Part shown: positions 8,879 to 15,784 of the stretch, in pieces
Layout of the letters: each line of letters starts with the position of its first letter
Numbering within the stretch: position 1 is the stretch's first letter
Source: Spirochaetales bacterium
Lineage (GTDB): Bacteria > Spirochaetota > Spirochaetia > Treponematales > Treponemataceae
NCBI GenBank assembly: GCA_030540405.1
Contig: JAUNWH010000028.1
Coordinates: forward strand, 1 to 35,585
Direction of reading: 5' to 3'
DNA: 35,585 bases
Made by a program: the position numbers and the translations under genes
The notes under the pieces: model-generated
What the model was told of the DNA's origin: nothing
Database searches by the model: none
Seen by the model: only the letters and a program-made list of their open reading frames with translations

Positions 8879-9340
8879 ATGGCAAATATAAGGGACTCGC
8901 TGAGCCATACAAAATGGCTGTGCAAATACCATATAGTATTTACACCAAAATACAGAAGAAAAGCAATATACGGACAGTACAAGGAAAGCATCGGAAAAAT
9001 ACTGCGGCAGCTGTGCAACTACAAAGGCGTGGAAATCATAGAAGGACATCTGATGAGCGACCATATCCACATGCTGGTCAGCATACCGCCAAAGTACAGC
9101 GTATCGCAATTCATGGGATACCTGAAGGGCAAGAGCAGCCTGATGATATTCGACAGGCACGCAAACCTGAAATATAAGTTCGGGAACCGCCATTTCTGGG
9201 CAGAGAGATATTACGTGAGCACAGTCGGCATGAACGAGGCGACTATTGCAAAATATATCCGGGAGCAGGAAGCCCATGATATAGCGATGGATAAGATTAC
9301 AGAAAAAGAGCATGACGACCCTTTTAAGGGTGGCAAGTAG
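8879..9340 (+). CDS. tnpA: IS200/IS605 family transposase TnpA
   Basis: This 153-residue Y1 HUH transposase nicks and joins single-stranded DNA at the hairpin ends of its element. The HUH motif is H62-I63-H64 (in SDHIHMLVSIP) and the catalytic tyrosine is Y126 in IAKYIREQE. Both are intact and the length is normal for IS200, so the gene looks active. The start at 8879 is set by a perfect AAGGAGG at 8864-8870, 8 nt upstream, although an in-frame TTG lies further upstream. A small palindrome, ACAAT-AGG-ATTGT (8830-8842), lies in the 5' region, where IS200 elements often carry structures that limit transposase expression. Confidence 0.95.
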   Translation: MANIRDSLSHTKWLCKYHIVFTPKYRRKAIYGQYKESIGKILRQLCNYKGVEIIEGHLMSDHIHMLVSIPPKYSVSQFMGYLKGKSSLMIFDRHANLKYKFGNRHFWAERYYVSTVGMNEATIAKYIREQEAHDIAMDKITEKEHDDPFKGGK

Positions 9341-9347
9341 TACAAAC

Positions 9348-9447
9348 GGCTCTTCAAGAGCCTGCGAGCGACAATAAGCAATAGGCTTGAACGAATGTGA
9401 AAGCATGGGACTTAAGTCTCAGCTTGAGAACCTAGCCTTATAGGCTA
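9348..9447 (+). other. Structured region between tnpA and the IS right end
   Basis: Three hairpins follow the tnpA stop before the right-end hairpin: GGCTCTT-C-AAGAGCC (9348-9362), the palindrome GACTTAAGTC (9409-9418) and TAGCCT-TAT-AGGCTA (9433-9447). The order and spacing resemble the omega-RNA scaffold that precedes the right end in tnpB-bearing IS605 elements, but no tnpB is present. This is by-eye pattern matching. Confidence 0.4.
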
Positions 9448-9507
9448 AGTGCAAACCACCCGTTTGACGGGTGGTTTGTGATTTTTACCTAAAAAAGTGC
9501 TTTCAGG

Positions 9508-9564
9508 TTATTTCTTGAAAGCCTCAGCAACCGCAACGGCGCAAGCAACAGTACAAGTATTCAT
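9508..9564 (-). pseudogene. Relic of the 3' end of a second GGGtGRT gene, or an 18-codon mini-ORF
   Basis: The minus strand encodes MNTCTVACAVAVAEAFKK and a TAA stop. The last 15 residues are identical to the last 15 of the GGGtGRT protein encoded from 10733, yet 9 of those 15 codons differ at synonymous positions. The similarity stops abruptly upstream of the shared Cys. This indicates the tail of a diverged homologous gene rather than a recent duplication. The mini-ORF has an ATG at 9564 with GGAGG (9578-9574) 9 nt upstream. That site lies at the foot of a hairpin (TTCATCCG 9560-9567 with CGGATGAA 9578-9585). Whether it is translated is unknown. Confidence 0.7.
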
Positions 9565-9588
9565 CCGTCGTTTCCTCCGGATGAAACA

Positions 9589-9647
9589 CGAGTTTTTATT
9601 TGCTCGCAATGTTCGCATTTTTGCTGTGCAAAAAACATAAAAACTCG
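9589..9647. repeat. Long inverted repeat between relic and GGGtGRT gene
   Basis: CGAGTTTTTAT (9589-9599) and ATAAAAACTCG (9637-9647) are perfect 11-bp arms around a 37-nt loop that holds further short complements (TTGC/GCAA). It could act as a terminator for the GGGtGRT operon on the minus strand or be a small inserted element. The remaining part of 9341-9686 holds no gene apart from the relic. Confidence 0.6.
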
Positions 9648-9686
9648 CCCGGCTGCTAGCAGTCGCCTTTGCAGAAGTTATTCAGA

Positions 9687-10733
9687 CTATTTCTTGAAAG
9701 CTTCCGCTACTGCAACTGCGCAGGCTACTGTGCAGCCGACCATCGGGTTGTTGCCCATTCCCATGAATCCCATCATCTCGACGTGTGCCGGAACTGATGA
9801 GGATCCTGCGAACTGAGCGTCTGAGTGCATACGGCCCAATGTGTCTGTGAATCCGTAAGAAGCAGGACCTGCTGCCATGTTGTCCGGATGCAGTGTGCGT
9901 CCTGTTCCGCCGCCTGAAGCTACGGAGAAGTAGTTCTTTCCTGCAAGGAGGCGTTCCTTCTTGTATGTTCCTGCGACAGGGTGCTGGAATCTTGTCGGAT
10001 TCGTTGAGTTTCCTGTGATTGAGACATCGACATTCTCGTGCCACATGATTGCGACGCCCTCGCGTACATCGTCAGCGCCGTAGCATTTTACGATGAGGCG
10101 GTCAGGATTGTTTCCGTAAGGAACTTCCTTTACGACTGTAAGAGCCTTGTCAGTTCCGTTTCCGTTGAAGTAGTCGAATTTTGTCTGAACATAAGTGAAT
10201 CCGTTGATACGGCTGATAATCTGAGCCGCATCCTTTCCAAGACCGTTCAGGATAACGCGGAGCTTGTTCTTGCGGACCTTGTTCGCGTTCGCGGCGATCT
10301 TGATTGCGCCTTCAGCTGCGGCGAAAGACTCGTGTCCTGCGAGGAATGCGAAGCACTGTGTCTCCTCGGAAAGAAGACGTGCGCCCAAGTTTCCGTGTCC
10401 GAGACCAACCTTGCGGTCATCAGCTACTGAGCCCGGAAGACAGAATGCCTGGAGCCCCTCACCGATTGCGGCGGCAGCCTCGCTTCCTGTCATTCCGCCT
10501 GCCTTCTCTCCCTTCTTGAGGGCGATCGCAGAGCCGAGAACATAAGCCCATTTTGCATCTTCAAAGCAGATCTGCTGTGTTGACTGGCAGATTTCATAAG
10601 GATCAAAGCCCTTTGACTTGCACAGATCACGCGCAGCCTGAAGTCCGGCCTCGCCTTCAGCGAATCCGTATTCCTTGAGAGCCTTGTTTACCTGAGGAAT
10701 GCGACCTTCAAAATCTTCAAATAATGTTGCCAT
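9687..10733 (-). CDS. GGGtGRT protein
   Basis: The 348-residue protein contains the literal signature GGGTGRT at residues 274-280 (in SVASGGGTGRTLHP), which gives this family its name. No signal peptide or membrane segment is seen, so it is cytoplasmic. Cysteines at 38, 49, 56, 98, 127, 217, 334 and 338 could bind metal, though no classic cluster motif is evident. The biochemical role of the family is not established to my knowledge; it occurs next to NifU-like scaffold genes, as here. AAGGAGG lies 6 nt before the ATG. The upstream gene ends 11 nt earlier, so they form an operon. Base composition is clearly richer in G+C than in the neighbours, which may reflect high expression or transfer. 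Confidence 0.92.
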   Translation of the reverse strand: MATLFEDFEGRIPQVNKALKEYGFAEGEAGLQAARDLCKSKGFDPYEICQSTQQICFEDAKWAYVLGSAIALKKGEKAGGMTGSEAAAAIGEGLQAFCLPGSVADDRKVGLGHGNLGARLLSEETQCFAFLAGHESFAAAEGAIKIAANANKVRKNKLRVILNGLGKDAAQIISRINGFTYVQTKFDYFNGNGTDKALTVVKEVPYGNNPDRLIVKCYGADDVREGVAIMWHENVDVSITGNSTNPTRFQHPVAGTYKKERLLAGKNYFSVASGGGTGRTLHPDNMAAGPASYGFTDTLGRMHSDAQFAGSSSVPAHVEMMGFMGMGNNPMVGCTVACAVAVAEAFKK

Positions 10734-10744
10734 TGTATTCCTCC

Positions 10745-11446
10745 TTATTCCTTTCTAGGGTCGATGAGCTTGACCATGCCCTGATCTTCTGTAACGCGTC
10801 CGTAGTGTGTGCGTGCCTTTTCAATCGCCTCTTTAGGATCTGTTCCCGCCTTGAGAGCGTCCATAAGTTTTCCGAAGTTGATGCAGTTGTAGCCGATAAT
10901 CTGGTTGTCCTTGTCAACTGCGCAGCTTTCAACGTAGCCTTCAGTCATCTCAAGATAGCGCGGACCTGTCTTGCGTGTCGCGAACATTGTTCCGACCTGT
11001 GAGCGGAGGTTCTTTCCGAGATCCTCAAGGGATGCTCCGACTTTGAGTCCGTCCTTTGAATATGCGGACTGAGTGCGTCCGTACACAATCTGAAGGAAAA
11101 GCTCGCGCATCGCGGTGTTGATCGCGTCGCATACAAGGTCTGTGTTAAGGGCTTCGATGATTGTCTTTCCGATGAGAATTTCAGAAGCCATAGCTGCCGA
11201 GTGTGTCATTCCTGAGCATCCGATTGTCTCGACAAGAGCTTCCTCGATGACTCCGTTCTTGACATTGAGAGTCAGCTTGCAGGCGCCCTGCTGAGGTGCG
11301 CACCAGCCGATTCCGTGTGTGAAACCGGAAATATCTTCCTGAGTCTTTGCCTGAACCCATGCGCCTTCCTCAGGGATGGGAGCAGGTCCGTGATAAGCAC
11401 CTTTTGCCAACGGGCACATGTGCTCCACTTCTGCAGTGTACTTCAT
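10745..11446 (-). CDS. NifU/IscU-like iron-sulfur cluster scaffold protein
   Basis: The 233-residue protein belongs to the NifU/IscU-like group found beside GGGtGRT genes. Cysteines in HMCPLAKG, IGWCAPQQGACKL and ETIGCSGMTHSA are placed like ligands of a scaffold on which Fe-S clusters are built. C-terminal segments (GYNCINFGKLMDAL, THYGRVTEDQG) are specific to this subgroup. I chose the ATG at 11446 because GAGG lies 8 nt upstream and the family begins with MKYTAEV; a longer frame to 11527 would run through the promoter. It is first in a two-gene operon with GGGtGRT. A role in building or delivering Fe-S clusters to its partner is inferred. Confidence 0.85.
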   Translation of the reverse strand: MKYTAEVEHMCPLAKGAYHGPAPIPEEGAWVQAKTQEDISGFTHGIGWCAPQQGACKLTLNVKNGVIEEALVETIGCSGMTHSAAMASEILIGKTIIEALNTDLVCDAINTAMRELFLQIVYGRTQSAYSKDGLKVGASLEDLGKNLRSQVGTMFATRKTGPRYLEMTEGYVESCAVDKDNQIIGYNCINFGKLMDALKAGTDPKEAIEKARTHYGRVTEDQGMVKLIDPRKE

Positions 11447-11517
11447 ACCGTTTACCTCGAGATATGTAGAAATATGAATCTGGCTAAAAATGTAAGCCTG
11501 CCAGAATCTTGGCAAAT

Positions 11518-11546
11518 AGTATATCACTTTGAAAACTGAAATTCAA
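11518..11546 (-). promoter_or_regulatory. Promoter of the scaffold/GGGtGRT operon
   Basis: TTGAAT (11546-11541), a 17-nt spacer and TATACT (11523-11518) predict a start near 11511 and a leader of about 65 nt. The -35 box overlaps the stop codon region of cotH1. An inverted repeat TGCCA/TGGCA (11499-11514) sits on the predicted start and could be an operator or a 5' hairpin. Confidence 0.65.
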
Positions 11547-12778
11547 TTGCCAGAATATTCGTTGCTCATCCATTGCTCGCGTTTTTTAAGGAAGCCAATC
11601 ATGTAGTCAACTTCGCTTTCGTAAGTTTTGCGGTTTTTCCAGCCGGGAGCATGAGGCCATTGCCGTTTTCCAAGATTGCGCCAGACTGAATCATTTAGCA
11701 TTACAAATGGCTTTACATTTTTTGACTCGTTTTCAATCCATTCGAAAGACGCAGTAAGTTCTGGTTTTGTTTCGTTCCAGCGTTCGGCGACTTTGTCTGC
11801 AAAGTATTCATCTTCAAAAAGCCGCTTGTACCATTGATCTTTGTTTACCCAAAATCCTTCCGGGTCTTGGCAGCCGTCATAGCTTATGTTTCCGCATGAA
11901 ATATCCATGTCCCAGAGTGGTCCCATGAAAATCTTTTTTTCCTGTGAATCGTAATAAAAATAACACGAAGCCTGAAATTTTGCGTCGTGGTTCTTTGTAA
12001 ATTCGTTTATAAGATACCAGTCAACAAATGAATCTTCGTCAATTACACTTTGCCAGCCTTTTTCTGCGGATTTGAAATCAGGTGAAAAAATCACATCTTC
12101 GGCATTTTGAATTATCTGCTCCATTTGCTTGTATTCTGCCTCGGATTTTTCTTCCATCCTTATGCTGATTTTTGTTCCACGTGATGTGCGGAAATTCCAT
12201 TCCTTGTTTAGCCTTGAATTCACAGTTGCAAGAAATGAACCCTTTGGAAGCGCGAGTTTTTCGTATTCGATTTTTTCTGTAACTTGATAGAGTCCGTTGA
12301 ATTTTCCGTTTATAAAAACTGCGGCGAATTTTGCGCTTGGACACCATTTCATTCTGTTCCAGACATTTTTTGCAAGAAAATAAGCATATTCGTTTCTAAG
12401 CGAAGTTTTGTCCGCAGTGTTCGCCATCAAAATCCATTTTTTCGATTGCTCCATTCCAAAAAGCGGGGCAGATTTGGTTAGCTTTAGAAGATACGGTCTT
12501 TTGTAAAGTTCTCTTGTCTGCCATGTTGTGTTTCCGTGTCCGCGGATTTTGCATGATCCTGAAAGTTCTTCGGCTTCATACATTGCTATTACATAGTTTA
12601 TTTTTGAATTTATTTTTTTTCCTGCCATTGTGTCAATGTGCATGACGGGAAGTCCTATTTCCTTGCATTTTTCGGGTGTAATCTGATTTTTTGATGAATT
12701 TGAAAACATCAGTATTAAAACCACAGAAAGAATTGCTAGAATTATTAAGTGCAAAAAAGAGTTTGATTTTAGTTGCAT
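11543..12778 (-). CDS. CotH-kinase family protein (cotH1)
   Basis: The 411-residue protein has an N-terminal hydrophobic anchor or uncleaved signal (residues about 8-26) and a CotH kinase domain: KIRGHGNTTW (77-86), KWILMANTADKTSLRN (114-129) and MGPLWDMDISCGN near 285-297 with the metal-binding WD-MD. CotH proteins are atypical kinases first known from Bacillus spore coats; members occur widely in non-sporulating bacteria. The anchor suggests action outside the cytoplasm. It diverges from a VTC/DUF4956/cotH2 operon, a recurring neighbourhood, so it may act with those proteins on a cell-envelope substrate. Unlike cotH2 it is intact. Confidence 0.88.
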   Translation of the reverse strand: MQLKSNSFLHLIILAILSVVLILMFSNSSKNQITPEKCKEIGLPVMHIDTMAGKKINSKINYVIAMYEAEELSGSCKIRGHGNTTWQTRELYKRPYLLKLTKSAPLFGMEQSKKWILMANTADKTSLRNEYAYFLAKNVWNRMKWCPSAKFAAVFINGKFNGLYQVTEKIEYEKLALPKGSFLATVNSRLNKEWNFRTSRGTKISIRMEEKSEAEYKQMEQIIQNAEDVIFSPDFKSAEKGWQSVIDEDSFVDWYLINEFTKNHDAKFQASCYFYYDSQEKKIFMGPLWDMDISCGNISYDGCQDPEGFWVNKDQWYKRLFEDEYFADKVAERWNETKPELTASFEWIENESKNVKPFVMLNDSVWRNLGKRQWPHAPGWKNRKTYESEVDYMIGFLKKREQWMSNEYSGN

Positions 12779-12784
12779 ATTTTT

Positions 12785-12813
12785 TTTATATCATTATTTG
12801 CATTTTTCTTCAA
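12785..12813 (-). promoter_or_regulatory. Promoter of cotH1, leaderless arrangement
   Basis: On the minus strand TTGAAG (12813-12808), a 17-nt spacer and TATAAA (12790-12785) are followed by 6 nt and the ATG at 12778. No Shine-Dalgarno sequence is present. The C9 tract lies 17 nt upstream of the -35 box. Confidence 0.65.
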
Positions 12814-12830
12814 CTTTTTAGCAGTTTTTA

Positions 12831-12839
12831 CCCCCCCCC
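12831..12839 (+). repeat. C9 homopolymer between divergent promoters
   Basis: Nine consecutive C residues stand out in AT-rich intergenic DNA, 6 nt upstream of the -35 box of the VTC operon and 17 nt upstream of that of cotH1 (where it reads as G9). Such tracts are prone to slipped-strand length change. Confidence 0.95.
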
Positions 12840-12845
12840 GTACCC

Positions 12846-12874
12846 TTGACAATAAAGTATAATGGTTGTAATAT
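12846..12874 (+). promoter_or_regulatory. Promoter of the VTC-DUF4956-cotH2 operon
   Basis: A perfect TTGACA (12846-12851), a 17-nt spacer and TAATAT (12869-12874) predict a start near 12881, giving a leader of about 45 nt before the ATG at 12926. Confidence 0.6.
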
Positions 12875-12925
12875 TAGAGTTGGTTACCGACTGTTTGATA
12901 ACTAATTTTGATGAAAAGACTTTAG

Positions 12926-13639
12926 ATGAGCGCAAAGTACCGCCATGAATTCAAGTATATTTCTCCTGAAATCACGCTTTCTGCGATTGAGCAGCGGCTG
13001 GACGCGATTCTTCCGCGCGACAAGAACGCGGGCGAGAAAGGCGAGTACGCAATCAGAAGCATTTATTTCGACGACATCTTCAACACGTGCTATCTTGAAA
13101 ACGAGAACGGCACTGACCCGCGCGAGAAATTCAGAATTAGAATCTACAACTGCCAGAAAAACAGAATTTCTCTTGAGCTAAAGCGAAAAGAGAACGGAAT
13201 GTGCTTGAAGACTTCCTGTCCGGTTAAGCTTGAGACGCTCGAGGAGATTATGGCGGGAAAAATCCCGGACTTTACGAGCGAGACTCCTTATCTTCTGAAA
13301 AAGTTGATTTGCCAAATGCAGTTCCGCGCGCTTCGCCCGGTTGAGATTGTCGCCTACGAGCGCGTTCCTTTCACTTATGACGACGGAAACGTGAGAATCA
13401 CTTTTGACAGGAATCTGCGCTCTTCAAGCAACATAGGGGATTTTTTCAACGAGAATGCGGCTTTCCGCTCAATTTTTCCGTTCGGGACAAATATGATTGA
13501 GGTGAAGTACGACGAGCTTCTGCCGGACTTTATAAACGAGATGCTTCAGACAAGCGCGCTGCAGTGGAATTCGTTCTCAAAATATTATCTGTGCAGGAAA
13601 TTTGACATTCAGGGTGTTCGCTGCGGATTTCGTGCATAA
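12926..13639 (+). CDS. VTC-domain protein (polyphosphate polymerase domain)
   Basis: The 237-residue protein is a single VTC domain, a tunnel-fold member of the triphosphate tunnel metalloenzyme class. Family features are the early RHEFKY motif (residues 5-10), the IRSIYFDD strand (about 44-51), alternating basic strands (KFRIRIYN, ISLELKRKENGMC), VEIVAYERVPF and the C-terminal acidic IEVKYDELLP. In yeast the VTC domain makes polyphosphate from ATP. Bacterial members lack the yeast transmembrane parts and are often encoded next to a DUF4956 membrane protein and CotH, as here. Cytoplasmic location is likely. G+C-rich codons are more frequent than in the genes to the left and right. Confidence 0.9.
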   Translation: MSAKYRHEFKYISPEITLSAIEQRLDAILPRDKNAGEKGEYAIRSIYFDDIFNTCYLENENGTDPREKFRIRIYNCQKNRISLELKRKENGMCLKTSCPVKLETLEEIMAGKIPDFTSETPYLLKKLICQMQFRALRPVEIVAYERVPFTYDDGNVRITFDRNLRSSSNIGDFFNENAAFRSIFPFGTNMIEVKYDELLPDFINEMLQTSALQWNSFSKYYLCRKFDIQGVRCGFRA

Positions 13640-13690
13640 GATTCAGCAATTTATTTGGTTATTTTATAGAAAGCAAAAAGTGAGGTTTTT

Positions 13691-14365
13691 ATGGGATTCA
13701 AGGATATTTTCAAGAAGTCGTTTATTCAGGGATTCACGAGATACGACGCGACGCCTGAGAACATTATCGTTGTATTTTTGATTGCGGGATTTTTCGCGCT
13801 TTACATTTTTTTTGCTTACAGGCTTTTGACGAGAAGGACTTTTTACTCGAAGTCGTTCAACATCGCGCTTCCGGCTCTGGTTCTGATTACGGCGGGCGTT
13901 ATTCTTACGATTCAGTCGAGCGTTGTGATTTCGCTTGGTATGGTCGGCGCGCTTTCTATTGTGCGTTTCAGGACTGCGATTAAAGACCCGATGGACTTGG
14001 TTTTTCTTTTCTGGGCGATTTCAACCGGAATTATCTGCGGAGCGGGGCTTGCTCAGATTTCGTGCGTTCTCGCGTTCATTCTGACAATCGCGCTTTTTGT
14101 GTTTGACCGAATTCCTGTGGCGAAAGCTCCGAAAATCCTGATGGTGAGCGGAAGCGGCTACGAGCTTGAAGAAAAAATCATGTCGATTGTAAAAGAATTC
14201 TGCAAGTATTACACTGTGAAAAGCCGCGCGCTTTCAAACGGAAAAGTGAATCTCGTTGTTGAAATCCGCTCGAAAGACGATTCCGCGCTCCTGCAGAAAG
14301 TTGCGAACACGGAAAATGTCGCTTCTTCGACAATTCTCGCGCACGACGGCGAAGTTACATACTAG
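13691..14365 (+). CDS. DUF4956 membrane protein
   Basis: The 224-residue protein has about four hydrophobic segments (roughly 24-46, 57-75, 78-92 and 104-138) and a soluble C-terminal domain. The motif MVGALSIVRFRTAIKDPMDL (residues 84-103) followed by FLFWAISTGI is the DUF4956 signature. The family's function is not established; its steady link to VTC-domain genes suggests it forms the membrane part of a polyphosphate- or nucleotide-related complex. It begins 51 nt after the VTC gene with GAGG 6-7 nt before the ATG and precedes cotH2 by 49 nt, so it is the middle gene of an operon. Confidence 0.9.
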   Translation: MGFKDIFKKSFIQGFTRYDATPENIIVVFLIAGFFALYIFFAYRLLTRRTFYSKSFNIALPALVLITAGVILTIQSSVVISLGMVGALSIVRFRTAIKDPMDLVFLFWAISTGIICGAGLAQISCVLAFILTIALFVFDRIPVAKAPKILMVSGSGYELEEKIMSIVKEFCKYYTVKSRALSNGKVNLVVEIRSKDDSALLQKVANTENVASSTILAHDGEVTY

Positions 14366-14414
14366 ATTCTGTTTTGTGTTTTTATTGCAACATTTTAACT
14401 AGGAAGAGCGGAAA

Positions 14415-15770
14415 ATGAAAGTTATTCATGGAATAAGAAGATATTCGTATGTTTTTGGTTTTTCACTCTTCTTGCTTGCATTTGGAGCTCTTTTTGCATT
14501 TCTTATTTCTTCTGACAGAAAAATTACAGTTGCTGAATGCAAAAATCTAGGACTTCCGATTCTTGAAATTTCCACGGATAAACTCAAGGAAATAAAAAGT
14601 AAAGAAAAATATGTGAAGGCTTCGTTCACGCTTGGAAATTCATCTGAGTATGAAGAGATTTCAGGCAAATGCAAAATCCGCGGACACGGAAACTCAACTT
14701 GGAAAACGACTTTCACGCAGAAAAAGCCTTATCTCTTGAAGCTTGAAAGTCCAGCGAGCATTCTTGGAATGAAAGGCGCACGCAAATGGATTTTGATGGC
14801 AAATGCCTGCGACCGTTCAATGCTAAGAAACTATTACGCCGAATATCTTACGCACAATGTTTGGAACAAAATGCGGTGGAATCCACGATCCCGCTATGTA
14901 ACGCTTTTTATAAATGGAAAATATCGCGGACTTTATGGAATAACAGAAAAAGTTTAAGTTGTAGAAAACCGTGTACAATTTGAGGGCGAAGGCTTTCTTG
15001 CTGAAATCGACAGTCATTCAGGACGACCGTACAGTTTTTCTACGGATTCAAGATTGAAGTTTAATATCCGCTCGCCAAAGTCAACTTTAGAAAACTACAA
15101 AAAATGGGCGGCAAAAGTTGAGTCTCTTGAAAAACTTCTTTATTCAGATGCTTGGAATGAAGTTGATGGCTACAAGAAATATTTTGACATGGACTCTTTT
15201 GTGGACTGGTATCTCCTTTCTGAATATTCAAAAAACTACGACGCGAATTTTTACAACTCGGTCTTTATGAACTATGACTATTCGACGGAAAAACTTTACA
15301 TGGGACCTGCCTGGGACCACGACATCGGATTTGGAAACACTTCAAAAAGCTCAACTACTCCAGGAAGCTATGGTTCGCTCTTAAGCAACAATGCCTGGAT
15401 TCAGATGTTCAATTTTTTTGATCCGTTAAAGAATTCTTCTGCGGCAAAAGACTATGAAGGATTTTTAATCAACCAAAGCAGCTGGTACAACAGGATGTTC
15501 GGCGATGATGATTTTGTCTCTCTTGTAAAAAAACGCTGGGCAGAGACGAGAGAGCAGTTAAGGAAGTCTATTGAATGGATTCGCGAGCAGGGAAGGGATT
15601 TAGAAGAGGCAGCTGAACTAAACGATTCTGTATGGCACATAATTGGAAGTGCAAACTGGCCGCGTGCGCCAGGATACCGCTCAAGAAAAACCTACAAGAG
15701 TGAAGTTGACTTTCTCGTAGACTGGTGCGAAAAAAGATTTGAATGGCTGGACAGGATTTTCTTGGAATAA
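14415..15770 (+). pseudogene. CotH-kinase family gene (cotH2) broken by an in-frame TAA
   Basis: A frame of 451 codons is open except for a single TAA at 14955-14957 (codon 181). Both sides continue the CotH fold in the same frame: KIRGHGNSTW and KWILMANACDRSML before the stop, MGPAWDHDIGFGN and a C-terminal RSRKTYKSEVDF block after it. Alignment with intact cotH1 puts the TAA where cotH1 has Glu (GAA) in TEKIEYEK, so one G-to-T change explains it. AGGAAG precedes the ATG. The N-terminus has a membrane anchor like cotH1. It is the third gene of the VTC operon. Alternatives are readthrough, two separate chains, or a sequence error; a recent nonsense mutation seems most likely. Confidence 0.85.
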
Positions 15771-15784
15771 AAAAAAGTATTCCT

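Larger units (their letters stand above)
8765..9479 (+). mobile_element. IS200-type insertion sequence (IS200/IS605 family, tnpA only)
   Basis: A single Y1-type tnpA is bracketed by subterminal hairpins sharing one motif. On the left, CACCCGC-TAT-GCGGGTG (8771-8787). On the right, an 11-bp stem starting CAAACCACCCG (9452-9462) with loop TTTGA, closing at 9478. Size (about 0.7 kb), hairpin ends instead of terminal inverted repeats and no evident target duplication all fit IS200. The exact cleavage points are not known from sequence alone; the boundaries are approximate. It lies between the lon and GGGtGRT operons and interrupts no gene that I can see. Confidence 0.85.

Noticed and set aside
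8839..9406. Other long frames over the IS on both strands
   Set aside because: They are shadows of tnpA, which has the HUH motif, the Tyr and a perfect ribosome-binding site.
9682..11539. Long plus-strand and off-frame ORFs across the GGGtGRT operon
   Set aside because: They arise from the higher G+C and biased codon use of the real minus-strand genes and contain no recognisable domains.
15764..15783. Terminator between cotH2 and the GH57-like gene (GGAATA/TATTCC)
   Set aside because: Only 6 A/T-rich base pairs with an A-filled loop and an interrupted T tract; too weak to call.
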